Positions 1 through 7,116 of a DNA stretch of 10,866 bases are shown here, one piece after another. The notes under the pieces were generated by a model. That model was not told the origin of the DNA, ran no database searches, and was given only the letters and a program-made list of their open reading frames with translations. The position numbers were made by a program, and so were the translations under genes. How positions within the stretch are numbered: position 1 is the first letter of the stretch; each line of letters begins with the position of its first letter. Source of the DNA: an uncultured Paracoccaceae bacterium (GTDB taxonomy: Bacteria > Pseudomonadota > Alphaproteobacteria > Rhodobacterales > Rhodobacteraceae); contig CALEZJ010000639.1 of the NCBI GenBank assembly GCA_937927885.1, forward strand, positions 1 to 10,866. Reading direction: 5' to 3'.

Positions 1-485
<485 letters not shown>

Positions 486-544
486 GACCCTGAGCGAATC
501 TGGCGCACGCGGGGCCTGTCACCTGCCCGCCGACGAACTTCGCT

Positions 545-577
545 GCGGCCGTTCGACGCAATCTGTCGAACGGCCGC
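545..577. terminator. Perfect 13-bp hairpin between convergent genes, candidate bidirectional terminator
   Basis: Bases 545-557 (GCGGCCGTTCGAC) are exactly reverse-complementary to 565-577, with a 7-base loop at 558-564. It sits in the 158-bp gap between the gdhA stop (485) and the LysR stop (644), where a shared terminator is expected. Neither side has a clear T-run, so it is not a textbook Rho-independent terminator. It could be a T-poor terminator, an RNA 3'-end stabiliser, or a protein site. The structure is certain; the role is inferred. Confidence 0.6.
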
Positions 578-643
578 TGGCCTGAAGGGTTGCCGAGGCG
601 GAAATCAGCAGAAATGGGGCCTGACAGGGTCCAGACCTGCGCT

Positions 644-1522
644 TCATCCGCCCACCCCCAGTATCGAGGCCAGAAGCGGGTTCGGAAAGCGCCGGTCGCG
701 CGTCACAGCGACGAAGGATTCGGCGATCCCGTCCAATTTGACAGCCTCGACCAGCAACCCCGAGGCGAGTTCGTCCTGCACGACAATTGGGGGAATGACG
801 GCAAGCCCGGCATCTTCGCGCGCCAGAAGGCGCAGCATGGCCATGTCGTCGACCTCGGCGGCAATGAAGGGGGCCACGCCCATCCGGCTGGCCAGCGCAT
901 CGAAGGCATCGCGGAGCGCAGTTTCCCGTGTCGGCAAAACCACCGGCTCCCGCGCCAGAAGGTCGGCCATCCTCCAGGGACCGGGTCCGAGACGGGTCGG
1001 CGTGCCGATCAGGCTCACGGGCTGCTCGGACAGTCGGTGAACCTGCCAGGGGCTGGCCGCATCGCGCGGCGGAGCGAGGTTGGTCAGCACTACATCAAGC
1101 CAGGTGGCTTCAAGCCCCCTGAGTAGTTCGGCCTGACCGCCCGAGCGCAGGACGACCTCGACATCGGGCCGACCGATCAGGGGACGCAGGAACTGCAACT
1201 GGAAATTTCTCGACAGAGTCGCCAGCGCGCCAACACGCAGGACCCGCCGACTGCGACCCGTCTCGCGTAGCGTCGCGCTCAGATCCTCGGCCGTGCGAAA
1301 GATCGCCTCGGCGTGATCCAGCGCGATCCGGCCCGCCTCGGTCAGCACCATGGCACGGCCGCGGCGTTCGAACAGCTCATGGCCAAGTGTCTGTTCCAGC
1401 GTGCGGATCTGGGTGGACAGCGCCGATTGCGACAAATTCAGCCGTCGCGCCGCTGCTGTCAGCGATTCATCCGTGGCAACGGCGCGAAACAGGCGGAGGT
1501 GATGCAGGTTGATCTGGGTCAT
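644..1522 (-). CDS. LysR-family transcriptional regulator divergent from dabBA
   Basis: A 292-residue cytoplasmic DNA-binding regulator of normal LysR length. Residues about 5-64 form the winged helix-turn-helix: LHHLRLFRAVATDESLTAAA, then NLSQSALSTQIRTLEQTLG, then LFERRGRAMVLTEAGR. A linker helix follows, then an effector-binding domain from about residue 92 (beginning VLRVGALATL) to the end. I chose ATG at 1522 because the N-terminal helix then starts as in the family. A longer frame beginning TTG at 1549 would run through the palindromic operator described separately. No strong Shine-Dalgarno is visible (only AGAA/GAAC-like bases). The gene is divergent from dabB with 104 bp between start codons, the classic layout for a LysR activator and its target. 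The LysR box lies 4-20 bp upstream of its own start, suggesting autoregulation. The ligand is unknown; CO2/bicarbonate status or a central metabolite is only a guess. Confidence 0.93.
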   Translation of the reverse strand: MTQINLHHLRLFRAVATDESLTAAARRLNLSQSALSTQIRTLEQTLGHELFERRGRAMVLTEAGRIALDHAEAIFRTAEDLSATLRETGRSRRVLRVGALATLSRNFQLQFLRPLIGRPDVEVVLRSGGQAELLRGLEATWLDVVLTNLAPPRDAASPWQVHRLSEQPVSLIGTPTRLGPGPWRMADLLAREPVVLPTRETALRDAFDALASRMGVAPFIAAEVDDMAMLRLLAREDAGLAVIPPIVVQDELASGLLVEAVKLDGIAESFVAVTRDRRFPNPLLASILGVGG

Positions 1523-1525
1523 CGT

Positions 1526-1567
1526 TCTATTTTCTAAATAGATTGCCAAGAAAATATGTATTTTTCT
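1526..1567. promoter_or_regulatory. LysR-type operator array in the divergent lysR-dabB promoter
   Basis: AT-rich island in otherwise GC-rich DNA. Bases 1526-1542 form a perfect interrupted palindrome, TCTATTT-TCT-AAATAGA. It has 7-bp arms and contains the LysR T-N11-A signature (T at 1528, A at 1540). A second inverted pair uses TATTTTCT (1528-1535) and AGAAAATA (1549-1556). AGAAAA at 1549-1554 pairs again with TTTTCT at 1562-1567. This gives three related half-site-like motifs over about 42 bp, as in LysR recognition plus activation sites. Possible dabB promoter elements (TTTTTC near 1561, TTATCT near 1584) are weak and I do not assert them. Confidence 0.6.
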
Positions 1568-1626
1568 GGCGGCTGACCAGCCGTTATCTACCCCTTCGCA
1601 TCCTATTCCCCTGCGGAGACCAAACG

Positions 1627-3171
1627 ATGGACCCCTTGTCTCTTGCCCCGCTGCCGCTTCTGGCCGCCGCTGGCCTTGCCGCTCTGCGGCCCGGGCGCCG
1701 TCCGGGTGTCATCCCGCTTGTCGCCGAGGGCGCGGCGCTTGTTGCGCTCGCGCTCGCCGTCGCGGGGGTGCTGTGGTTGACCCTGGTCGGCCCGACCGAT
1801 CTTGCGATGGGGTCGGGGTTTGTGGCACTGCGGCTTGATCCCGTCAGTGCGACGATGGGCCTGCTCGTCGCTTTCGTTGGCTGGATCGTCGTGCGTTACT
1901 CGCGCCGCTACCTGGACGGCGAAGCGCGCGAGGGGCGGTTCCACGCACTGATGCTGGGAACCCTTGCCGCGGTGCTGGTCCTTGTTCAGGCCGCCAACCT
2001 TGCGGTGCTGGCGGCGGCCTTCGTCGCGACCGGTCTTGTCCTGCGTCAGCTTCTGCTCTTTTACTCCAAGCGGGCCGAGGCGCGGCGGGCCGCGGCGAAA
2101 TTCATCCTCGTCTGGGGCGCGGGCGACGGGGCGGTGCTCCTGGCGGCCATGCTGCTGTGGTCCGCCTACGGCACGACTGACCTCGCCATCATCGCGGTAG
2201 CGGCGGGTGCGGGCCTGCCGCTGGCCGCGCAGGGCGCAGTGGCGCTTCTTGTGCTGGCCGCCGCGCTGAAGACCGCAGCCTTCCCGCTGCATGGCTGGCT
2301 GACCGAGGTGATGGAGGCGCCAACTCCCGTTTCCGCGCTCCTGCACGCGGGCATCGTCAATGCGGGCGGTCTTTTGCTGATCCGCATGGCAGAGGTCGTG
2401 CAGGCAAGCCCGGGCGCGATGGCGGCGCTGGTCATGATCGGGGGGTTCACGGCCCTGTTCGGCGCAGTGGTCATGCTGACCCAGTCGGCGGTCAAGACGG
2501 CGCTTGCCTGGTCTACCGTGGCGCAGATGGGATTCATGCTGCTGCAATGTGGCCTTGGCCTCTGGGCACTGGCGCTGCTCCACATCGTCGCACATTCCCT
2601 CTACAAGGCGCATGCCTTCCTGTCCTCGGGCGGTGCGGTGCAGGCTGTGGCGGCGGTGCGGCGGCCGGGGCCAGTGGCCGTGCCGGGGCTGGGCGCCGTC
2701 GCCCGCGCCTTTCTGATCGCGGTCGTCCTTTATGCCGCCGTGGCGGCAGGGTTCACCGCCGTCGCGGGAGAGAAGTCGGCGCAGGCGCTGGCACTTGGCA
2801 TGATCCTTGTCTTTGGCGTCGCTTATCTGGTCGCGCAGGGCCTGGCCGATACCGCTCCCGCCGCGCTGACGCAGCGGACGGCGGCGGCGTCGGTCGGGGC
2901 GGCGGTCGCCTACTTTGCCTTTCATCAGGCGGCCTTCGCGCTCTGGGGCGGCGTGTTGCCGTCGGCACCGGTGGCGGGGGCGCTGGAATGGGCGCTGATC
3001 GTGCTGGCCCTTCTGTCCTTCGGACTGGTGGCGGTGGCGCAGGCGCTGTTCCCGCTCTGGGCGCATCACCCGGCTACGGCGGGCCTGCGCGTGCATATCG
3101 CGAACGGCCTTCATCTCAATGCACTTCTGGAACGGCTGATTGGCGGCCTGAAAACCCCAAAGCCCTTCTGA
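1627..3171 (+). CDS. dabB: DabB: proton/cation-conducting membrane subunit of the DAB inorganic carbon system
   Basis: 514-residue multi-spanning membrane protein of the NuoL/MrpA-like proton-conducting family (PF00361). Nearly the whole chain is alternating hydrophobic helices. The family core is seen at K215-H222 (KTAAFPLHGWL), E230 (MEAPTPVSALLHAG, with H240) and HSLYKAHAFLSSGG with K327. These Lys/His/Glu residues correspond to the proton-path positions in complex I antiporter-like subunits. I chose ATG 1627 because GGAGA at 1615-1619 is well spaced and because an upstream in-frame extension would run through the operator. Only 23 bp separate it from dabA, with no other nuo or mrp genes around. 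That context argues for DabB, which couples cation flow to DabA-driven CO2 hydration, rather than for complex I. Single NuoL-like proteins are often annotated as NADH dehydrogenase subunit 5, which would mislead here. The coupling ion cannot be read from the sequence. Confidence 0.92.
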   Translation: MDPLSLAPLPLLAAAGLAALRPGRRPGVIPLVAEGAALVALALAVAGVLWLTLVGPTDLAMGSGFVALRLDPVSATMGLLVAFVGWIVVRYSRRYLDGEAREGRFHALMLGTLAAVLVLVQAANLAVLAAAFVATGLVLRQLLLFYSKRAEARRAAAKFILVWGAGDGAVLLAAMLLWSAYGTTDLAIIAVAAGAGLPLAAQGAVALLVLAAALKTAAFPLHGWLTEVMEAPTPVSALLHAGIVNAGGLLLIRMAEVVQASPGAMAALVMIGGFTALFGAVVMLTQSAVKTALAWSTVAQMGFMLLQCGLGLWALALLHIVAHSLYKAHAFLSSGGAVQAVAAVRRPGPVAVPGLGAVARAFLIAVVLYAAVAAGFTAVAGEKSAQALALGMILVFGVAYLVAQGLADTAPAALTQRTAAASVGAAVAYFAFHQAAFALWGGVLPSAPVAGALEWALIVLALLSFGLVAVAQALFPLWAHHPATAGLRVHIANGLHLNALLERLIGGLKTPKPF

Positions 3172-3194
3172 TCCACTGATCCCCGGAGAGACCC

Positions 3195-5570
3195 ATGTTC
3201 CTCAAGCCGATCGACATCGCCCCCGCCCGGATCACCGGCCTCCTTCGGGCCGCCGAGGCAGCGGCGCGTTCCATCCCGCCCGACTTTCCGTTGTCGGCCA
3301 CGGTGGCGGTCAACCCATTTCTTGGTCAGACGGGCGAGGATCTGGCGACGGCTGCCGCTCGCCTTGCCCTGGTCGCCGGAGTAGCCATTCCCCGGCCCCG
3401 CATCGAACTTGCGGCCGAAGTCGCGGCGGGCCGGATCACCGACGACGATCTGACCGCGGCGCTGATCGCCTCTGCCTCGCCGCTGAAGCCCGCAGACCTT
3501 GGCCTGCTAAAGGCAAAGCTGGTGGCGAGCGCCCCGGCGCCCGCCGCCCTGCCGACGGTAGCCGATCTGGCCACATCCGCCACGGGCACCGACTGGCCTG
3601 CCGTGATCGCGCGAACCTTCGGCCTGTGGGCCGCAGGCCGGTTTGACCGGGGACAGGCATTGTGGATGCCCGCGCCCGGACAAAGCGCCTTTGCCACCTG
3701 GCAAGACTGGGCGTCACACGACCTGACGCCAGAAATCGCGGGCCTTCAGGGGTTCTGCGCCCATGTCGCGGCGAGTCCCGACACTCCCGAGCGCGCGATC
3801 CTGCGAGCAGCCGAACGGCTGGGGATCAGCGAGGCCGCCGCGCCGACGGCCTTTCACCGGCTGCTGATGGACCTTGGCGGCTGGGCGATGCATGCCCGCT
3901 GGCTCTTGTGGGAAGCGGAGTTGAAAGGCGGCAGCGATGCCACGATTACCGACCTTCTGGCGATCCGCCTGATCTGGGAGGACGCGCTTCTTGCCCTCGC
4001 CCCTGGGGCACGCGAACGCTGGGCGCAGACCGTGGCCGCCCATGCCGCGCCAGTTGCGCCCTCGCCCGACCAGGTTATAGACGCGATCCTGCAAGAAGCG
4101 GCAGAGCGCGCGTATCAGCGTCGGCTGGCCGCGGCGCTGACCGGGACCAAGGCGCAGGCGGGGCGCCCCGCATTGCAGGCCGCCTTCTGCATCGACGTCC
4201 GGTCGGAGGTGTTCCGCCGCGCGCTGGAATCCCTGGACCCCGGCATCGCAACCATCGGCTTTGCCGACTTCTTCGGCCTGCCGCTGGAACACCGCGCGCA
4301 TGGCACCGACGAGGTCACTCCGCATCTGCCGGTTCTGCTGGCCCCCTCGCTCACCTCTACCGGTCACGCCGAGCCGGCACTGGAAAAGGCCGCGCGGATC
4401 GCCGCCCGCACCTCGCGCGCCTGGGGCCGGTTCAGGCAGGCGGCGGTATCGTCCTTTGCCTTTGTCGAGGCGTCGGGGGCGGTCTACGGGGTGAAACTGG
4501 TGAAGGACGCGCTCGGCCTGCTGGGCAGGCCCGCGCCTGCGCCCACGCCTCGGATCGAGGGCAGGCTTTCGCCCGAGGCCAAGGCAGCCGCCGGGGCGGC
4601 GGTCCTGAAGGCCATGAGCATGACGTCAGGACACGCACGGCTGGTCCTCATTCTCGGCCATGGCGGGCAGGTGACGAACAATCCGCATGCGAGCGCCTAT
4701 CATTGCGGCGCCTGCGGCGGTCAGACCGGCGAGGTCTCGGCCCGGTTGCTGGCCGCATTGTTGAACGATCCCGAAACACGCGCTGGTCTTCCCGGCCTGG
4801 GCATCGACCTGCCTGCGGATACGCTCTTCGTCGCTGGCTTGCACGGCACCACGACCGACATGGTCATGCTCTACGAGGACACGCCTGCGCCCGACCATGG
4901 CGCCGACCTTGCCACGGCGAAGGACTGGCTGGCGCGCGCCGCCAAGGTTGCGCGGGCAGAGCGGGCGCAGAAACTGCCGGGAGCGACTGCGGCCACGATC
5001 GTTGCGCGTGCCCGTGACTGGGCCGAGGTGCGTCCGGAATGGGGTCTTGCGGGCTGCGCCGCCTTTATCGCCGCCCCCCGTGCAGTCACCGCCAGCGCCG
5101 ACCTTCAAGGCCGGGCCTTCCTGCACAGCTATGACTGGCACGCTGACACGGGATTCGGCACTCTGGAACTGATCCTGACCGCGCCGGTCGTCGTCGCCAG
5201 TTGGATCAGCCTGCAATACTACGCCTCCACCGTGGCGCCCGTGGCCTTTGGCGGCGGCAACAAGCTGATCCACAACGTCGTCGGAGGCACAGGGGTGGTG
5301 CAGGGGAACGGCGGCGCTCTGCGCCCCGGCCTACCCTGGCAAACAGTCCATGACGGCGAGCGGGGTGTGCACGAACCGCTGCGGCTGTCGGTCCTGATCG
5401 AGGCGCCACAGGCCGCGATGACCGAGATCCTCGCGCGCCATGCCGGGGTGCGGGACCTGCTCGACAACGGCTGGCTGCACCTCTTCGCGCTCAAGCGCGG
5501 GCGTATCGCCGCACGCTATCACCCCGGCCTTGTGTGGACATCGGCAGGCAATCTGGCCAAAGCCGCGTGA
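3195..5570 (+). CDS. dabA: DabA: zinc-dependent carbonic-anhydrase-like subunit of the DAB system (DUF2309/UPF0753)
   Basis: 791-residue cytoplasmic protein, membrane-associated through DabB, of the DUF2309/UPF0753 family (PF10070). DabA is thought to hydrate CO2 to bicarbonate one way when driven by the cation gradient through DabB. All four residues of the known zinc/active site are recognisable. C332 and D334 lie in AFCIDVRSEVFRRALE, and H489 and C504 in LGHGGQVTNNPHASAYHCGACGG. The C-x-D pair and the 15-residue H-to-C spacing match the Halothiobacillus DabA2 pattern (C351, D353, H524, C539). An N-terminal VAVNPFLGQ motif and a C-terminal GGGNKLIHNVVGGTGVVQGN stretch are also typical. GGAGAG at 3185-3190 precedes ATG 3195. 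There is no signal peptide or membrane helix. Length is within the family range and no frameshift is seen. It is the second gene of the dabBA operon; the next gene begins 158 bp downstream. Confidence 0.95.
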   Translation: MFLKPIDIAPARITGLLRAAEAAARSIPPDFPLSATVAVNPFLGQTGEDLATAAARLALVAGVAIPRPRIELAAEVAAGRITDDDLTAALIASASPLKPADLGLLKAKLVASAPAPAALPTVADLATSATGTDWPAVIARTFGLWAAGRFDRGQALWMPAPGQSAFATWQDWASHDLTPEIAGLQGFCAHVAASPDTPERAILRAAERLGISEAAAPTAFHRLLMDLGGWAMHARWLLWEAELKGGSDATITDLLAIRLIWEDALLALAPGARERWAQTVAAHAAPVAPSPDQVIDAILQEAAERAYQRRLAAALTGTKAQAGRPALQAAFCIDVRSEVFRRALESLDPGIATIGFADFFGLPLEHRAHGTDEVTPHLPVLLAPSLTSTGHAEPALEKAARIAARTSRAWGRFRQAAVSSFAFVEASGAVYGVKLVKDALGLLGRPAPAPTPRIEGRLSPEAKAAAGAAVLKAMSMTSGHARLVLILGHGGQVTNNPHASAYHCGACGGQTGEVSARLLAALLNDPETRAGLPGLGIDLPADTLFVAGLHGTTTDMVMLYEDTPAPDHGADLATAKDWLARAAKVARAERAQKLPGATAATIVARARDWAEVRPEWGLAGCAAFIAAPRAVTASADLQGRAFLHSYDWHADTGFGTLELILTAPVVVASWISLQYYASTVAPVAFGGGNKLIHNVVGGTGVVQGNGGALRPGLPWQTVHDGERGVHEPLRLSVLIEAPQAAMTEILARHAGVRDLLDNGWLHLFALKRGRIAARYHPGLVWTSAGNLAKAA

Positions 5571-5690
5571 GACTGACCATGTGCCCTGCAGCTCCGGCTC
5601 GCGCCACGGGGAGCGGGCGAGTCCAGACACCCCTGGTCAAGTCGCCGTGATCGTTCGGCAAGAGCTTGAACGCGCCAGTTTCACCTCCAC

Positions 5691-5703
5691 ATGAGTAACT
5701 CAT
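5691..5703. promoter_or_regulatory. 13-bp palindrome upstream of the DUF533 gene, candidate operator
   Basis: ATGAGT-A-ACTCAT is a perfect 6-bp-arm palindrome around one central base, starting 38 bp before the DUF533 start codon. It lies in the 158-bp gap after dabA, which probably holds the promoter of the downstream cluster. Compact palindromes here suit a dimeric regulator. No family can be assigned and a chance occurrence is possible. Confidence 0.3.
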
Positions 5704-5728
5704 TCTCCCAACGCCCCAGAGGTGACAA

Positions 5729-6406
5729 ATGCTCGATGCGCGACGGCTTCTGGATCAGGTCATGGGTGCGCTGCCGCCGGAAGCTCGGCAACGACAGGCG
5801 CCCGGTGGCAGTGGGCAGCTTGTGACAGGTGCGCTGGTCGGCGGCGTGCTGGGTCTGCTCGCGGGGAACAAGCGCGCAAGGAAACTGGTCGGCAAGACCG
5901 CCGGAACCGCGCTCAAGCTTGGCGGCCTCGCGGCGGTGGCGGCCATCGGCTATACCGCCTGGCAGCGCCACCGGGGTGCTGTGGGGTCCGGGCTGCAGCT
6001 CCCGCCCGCCGACAGCGGGTTCGCTCCCGCTCTCGCGCCCGGCGGCGAAGATCGGTTGGCGCGCGGGCTCATGGTCGCCATGATCCAGGGCGCCAAGGCC
6101 GATGGCCACGTCGACGCCGACGAGCATTCCCGCATCTTCGGCCAGATCACGGCGCTGGGGCTCGACACCGACGCCAAGGCCTTTGTCATGGACGAACTTG
6201 CCGCTCCTGCCGACGTCACGCGCGTGGCCGAACATGCGGCATCGCCAGAGATCGCGGCCGAACTCTACGCGGCGGCCTTTTTGGCCATGGACCCCGACAC
6301 CCCCCAAGAGCGGCTTTTCCTGACCCGCTTGCAGGCCGCGCTGCGCCTTGATCCCGCCCTTGCGCTTCAGATCGAGGACACCGCGCGGGCCGCCGCCGAT
6401 GAGTGA
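5729..6406 (+). CDS. DUF533 family protein (TerB-like C-terminal domain)
   Basis: 225 residues. It begins with a short amphipathic segment (MLDARRLLDQVMGAL). A glycine-rich hydrophobic stretch follows (about 31-46, LVTGALVGGVLGLLAG), then a basic patch (NKRARKLVGK) and a second hydrophobic segment (about 61-77). The C-terminal part, about residues 105-225, is an acidic helical domain (GLMVAMIQGAKADGHVDADE onward) of the TerB-like/DUF533 kind seen in YebE-type inner membrane proteins. Function is not established; TerB-like domains are linked to membrane-associated metal or stress responses. AGAGGTG at about 5718-5724 precedes ATG 5729. The gene overlaps exoD by 8 bp at ATGAGTGA, so the two are almost certainly co-transcribed and translationally coupled. 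The minus-strand frames across this region are codon-bias shadows. Confidence 0.88.
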   Translation: MLDARRLLDQVMGALPPEARQRQAPGGSGQLVTGALVGGVLGLLAGNKRARKLVGKTAGTALKLGGLAAVAAIGYTAWQRHRGAVGSGLQLPPADSGFAPALAPGGEDRLARGLMVAMIQGAKADGHVDADEHSRIFGQITALGLDTDAKAFVMDELAAPADVTRVAEHAASPEIAAELYAAAFLAMDPDTPQERLFLTRLQAALRLDPALALQIEDTARAAADE

Positions 6407-7091
6407 CACCGTCGGGCAGTTGCCGCGCGATGCGCCTGTCCGGTTGGCAGAGGCCACCGCGCCTGAAAACGACGCGTCGGGCCCGGCTCGGGGCGCGCCG
6501 CTGGACGCACCCCAGTCGACGGGTGCCGGTGCGATGCTTGCCGAACTGAAACGCGCGCTGTCCGGCCGACCCGAGGCCGTTCCGCTGCGTGATCTTGTTG
6601 CGGCGATGGAAGGGAACAGCTTTCCAGTCCTGACGCTGCTTTTTGCGCTGCTGCTGGTCTCGCCGCTGAGCGCGATTCCAGGGGCCACAACGTTGTTCGG
6701 GCTGGCGATCGCGGCGATCCTGCTGCAATGGATTATGGGTCGGCGCCGGGTATGGCTGCCCGCCATGCTGCTGGACCGGCGCCTGCCCGTCGGGCGAACA
6801 ACGAAAGCTCTTGATTGGCTGCGTGGGCCGGTGGCGTGGGTGGAATGTCGGCTGCGTCGGCGCCAGCGCTGGGTCTTTGTTGAGCCTTTCGCGCGGGGTC
6901 CGTTAGCACTCGCGCTTACCGCCGCGCTGTGTACTCCGCTGTTTGAAGTGATCCCCGGCAGCGGAACCAGTTTCGGCGCCGCGATCGCGCTGTTCGGCGC
7001 GGGGATTCTGGCGCGTGACGGGCTGGTCGTTCTGGCAGGGGCATGCCTTGCCGCCGTCCTTCCGGTCTCGCTCTGGCTTCTGCTGACCTGA
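6399..7091 (+). CDS. exoD: ExoD family membrane protein (exopolysaccharide synthesis, PF06055)
   Basis: 230-residue membrane protein. Residues 1-45 are a variable soluble tail. About 46-75 form an amphipathic helix region (MLAELKRALSGRPEAVPLRDLVAAM). Hydrophobic segments follow at about 76-112 and 167-229, each probably a helical pair. The conserved ExoD features LLLVSPLSAIPGATTLFGL and, in the second half, LFEVIPGSGTSFGAAIALFGAGIL form an internal repeat-like pair. ExoD was named from Sinorhizobium exopolysaccharide and alkali-sensitivity mutants, but its biochemical role is unknown, so the name is family-level. I chose ATG 6399, inside the stop of the DUF533 gene. There is no separate Shine-Dalgarno, consistent with coupling. 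An upstream in-frame start at 6348 would overlap the previous gene by 59 bp and is less likely. The phosphatase gene follows after 25 bp. Confidence 0.88.
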   Translation: MSDTVGQLPRDAPVRLAEATAPENDASGPARGAPLDAPQSTGAGAMLAELKRALSGRPEAVPLRDLVAAMEGNSFPVLTLLFALLLVSPLSAIPGATTLFGLAIAAILLQWIMGRRRVWLPAMLLDRRLPVGRTTKALDWLRGPVAWVECRLRRRQRWVFVEPFARGPLALALTAALCTPLFEVIPGSGTSFGAAIALFGAGILARDGLVVLAGACLAAVLPVSLWLLLT

Positions 7092-7116
7092 CACACCGTT
7101 TGCGGGGACTTGCGCG

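Noticed and set aside
590..1126. A 178-codon + strand frame opposite the LysR gene
   Set aside because: It is composition-driven, has no family resemblance, and overlaps the well-supported LysR gene.
1603..3114. A 503-codon open frame on the minus strand opposite dabB
   Set aside because: Its product is Arg/His/Gln-rich low-complexity sequence typical of antisense frames in GC-rich genes, while the + strand has clear DabB motifs and a Shine-Dalgarno.
1627..3171. Reading dabB as complex I subunit NuoL or an Mrp antiporter subunit
   Set aside because: No other nuo or mrp genes are adjacent, and the immediate partner is dabA, the diagnostic partner of DabB.
3662..5017. A 451-codon + strand frame inside dabA
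   Set aside because: It is an Arg-rich out-of-frame shadow of dabA with no domain.
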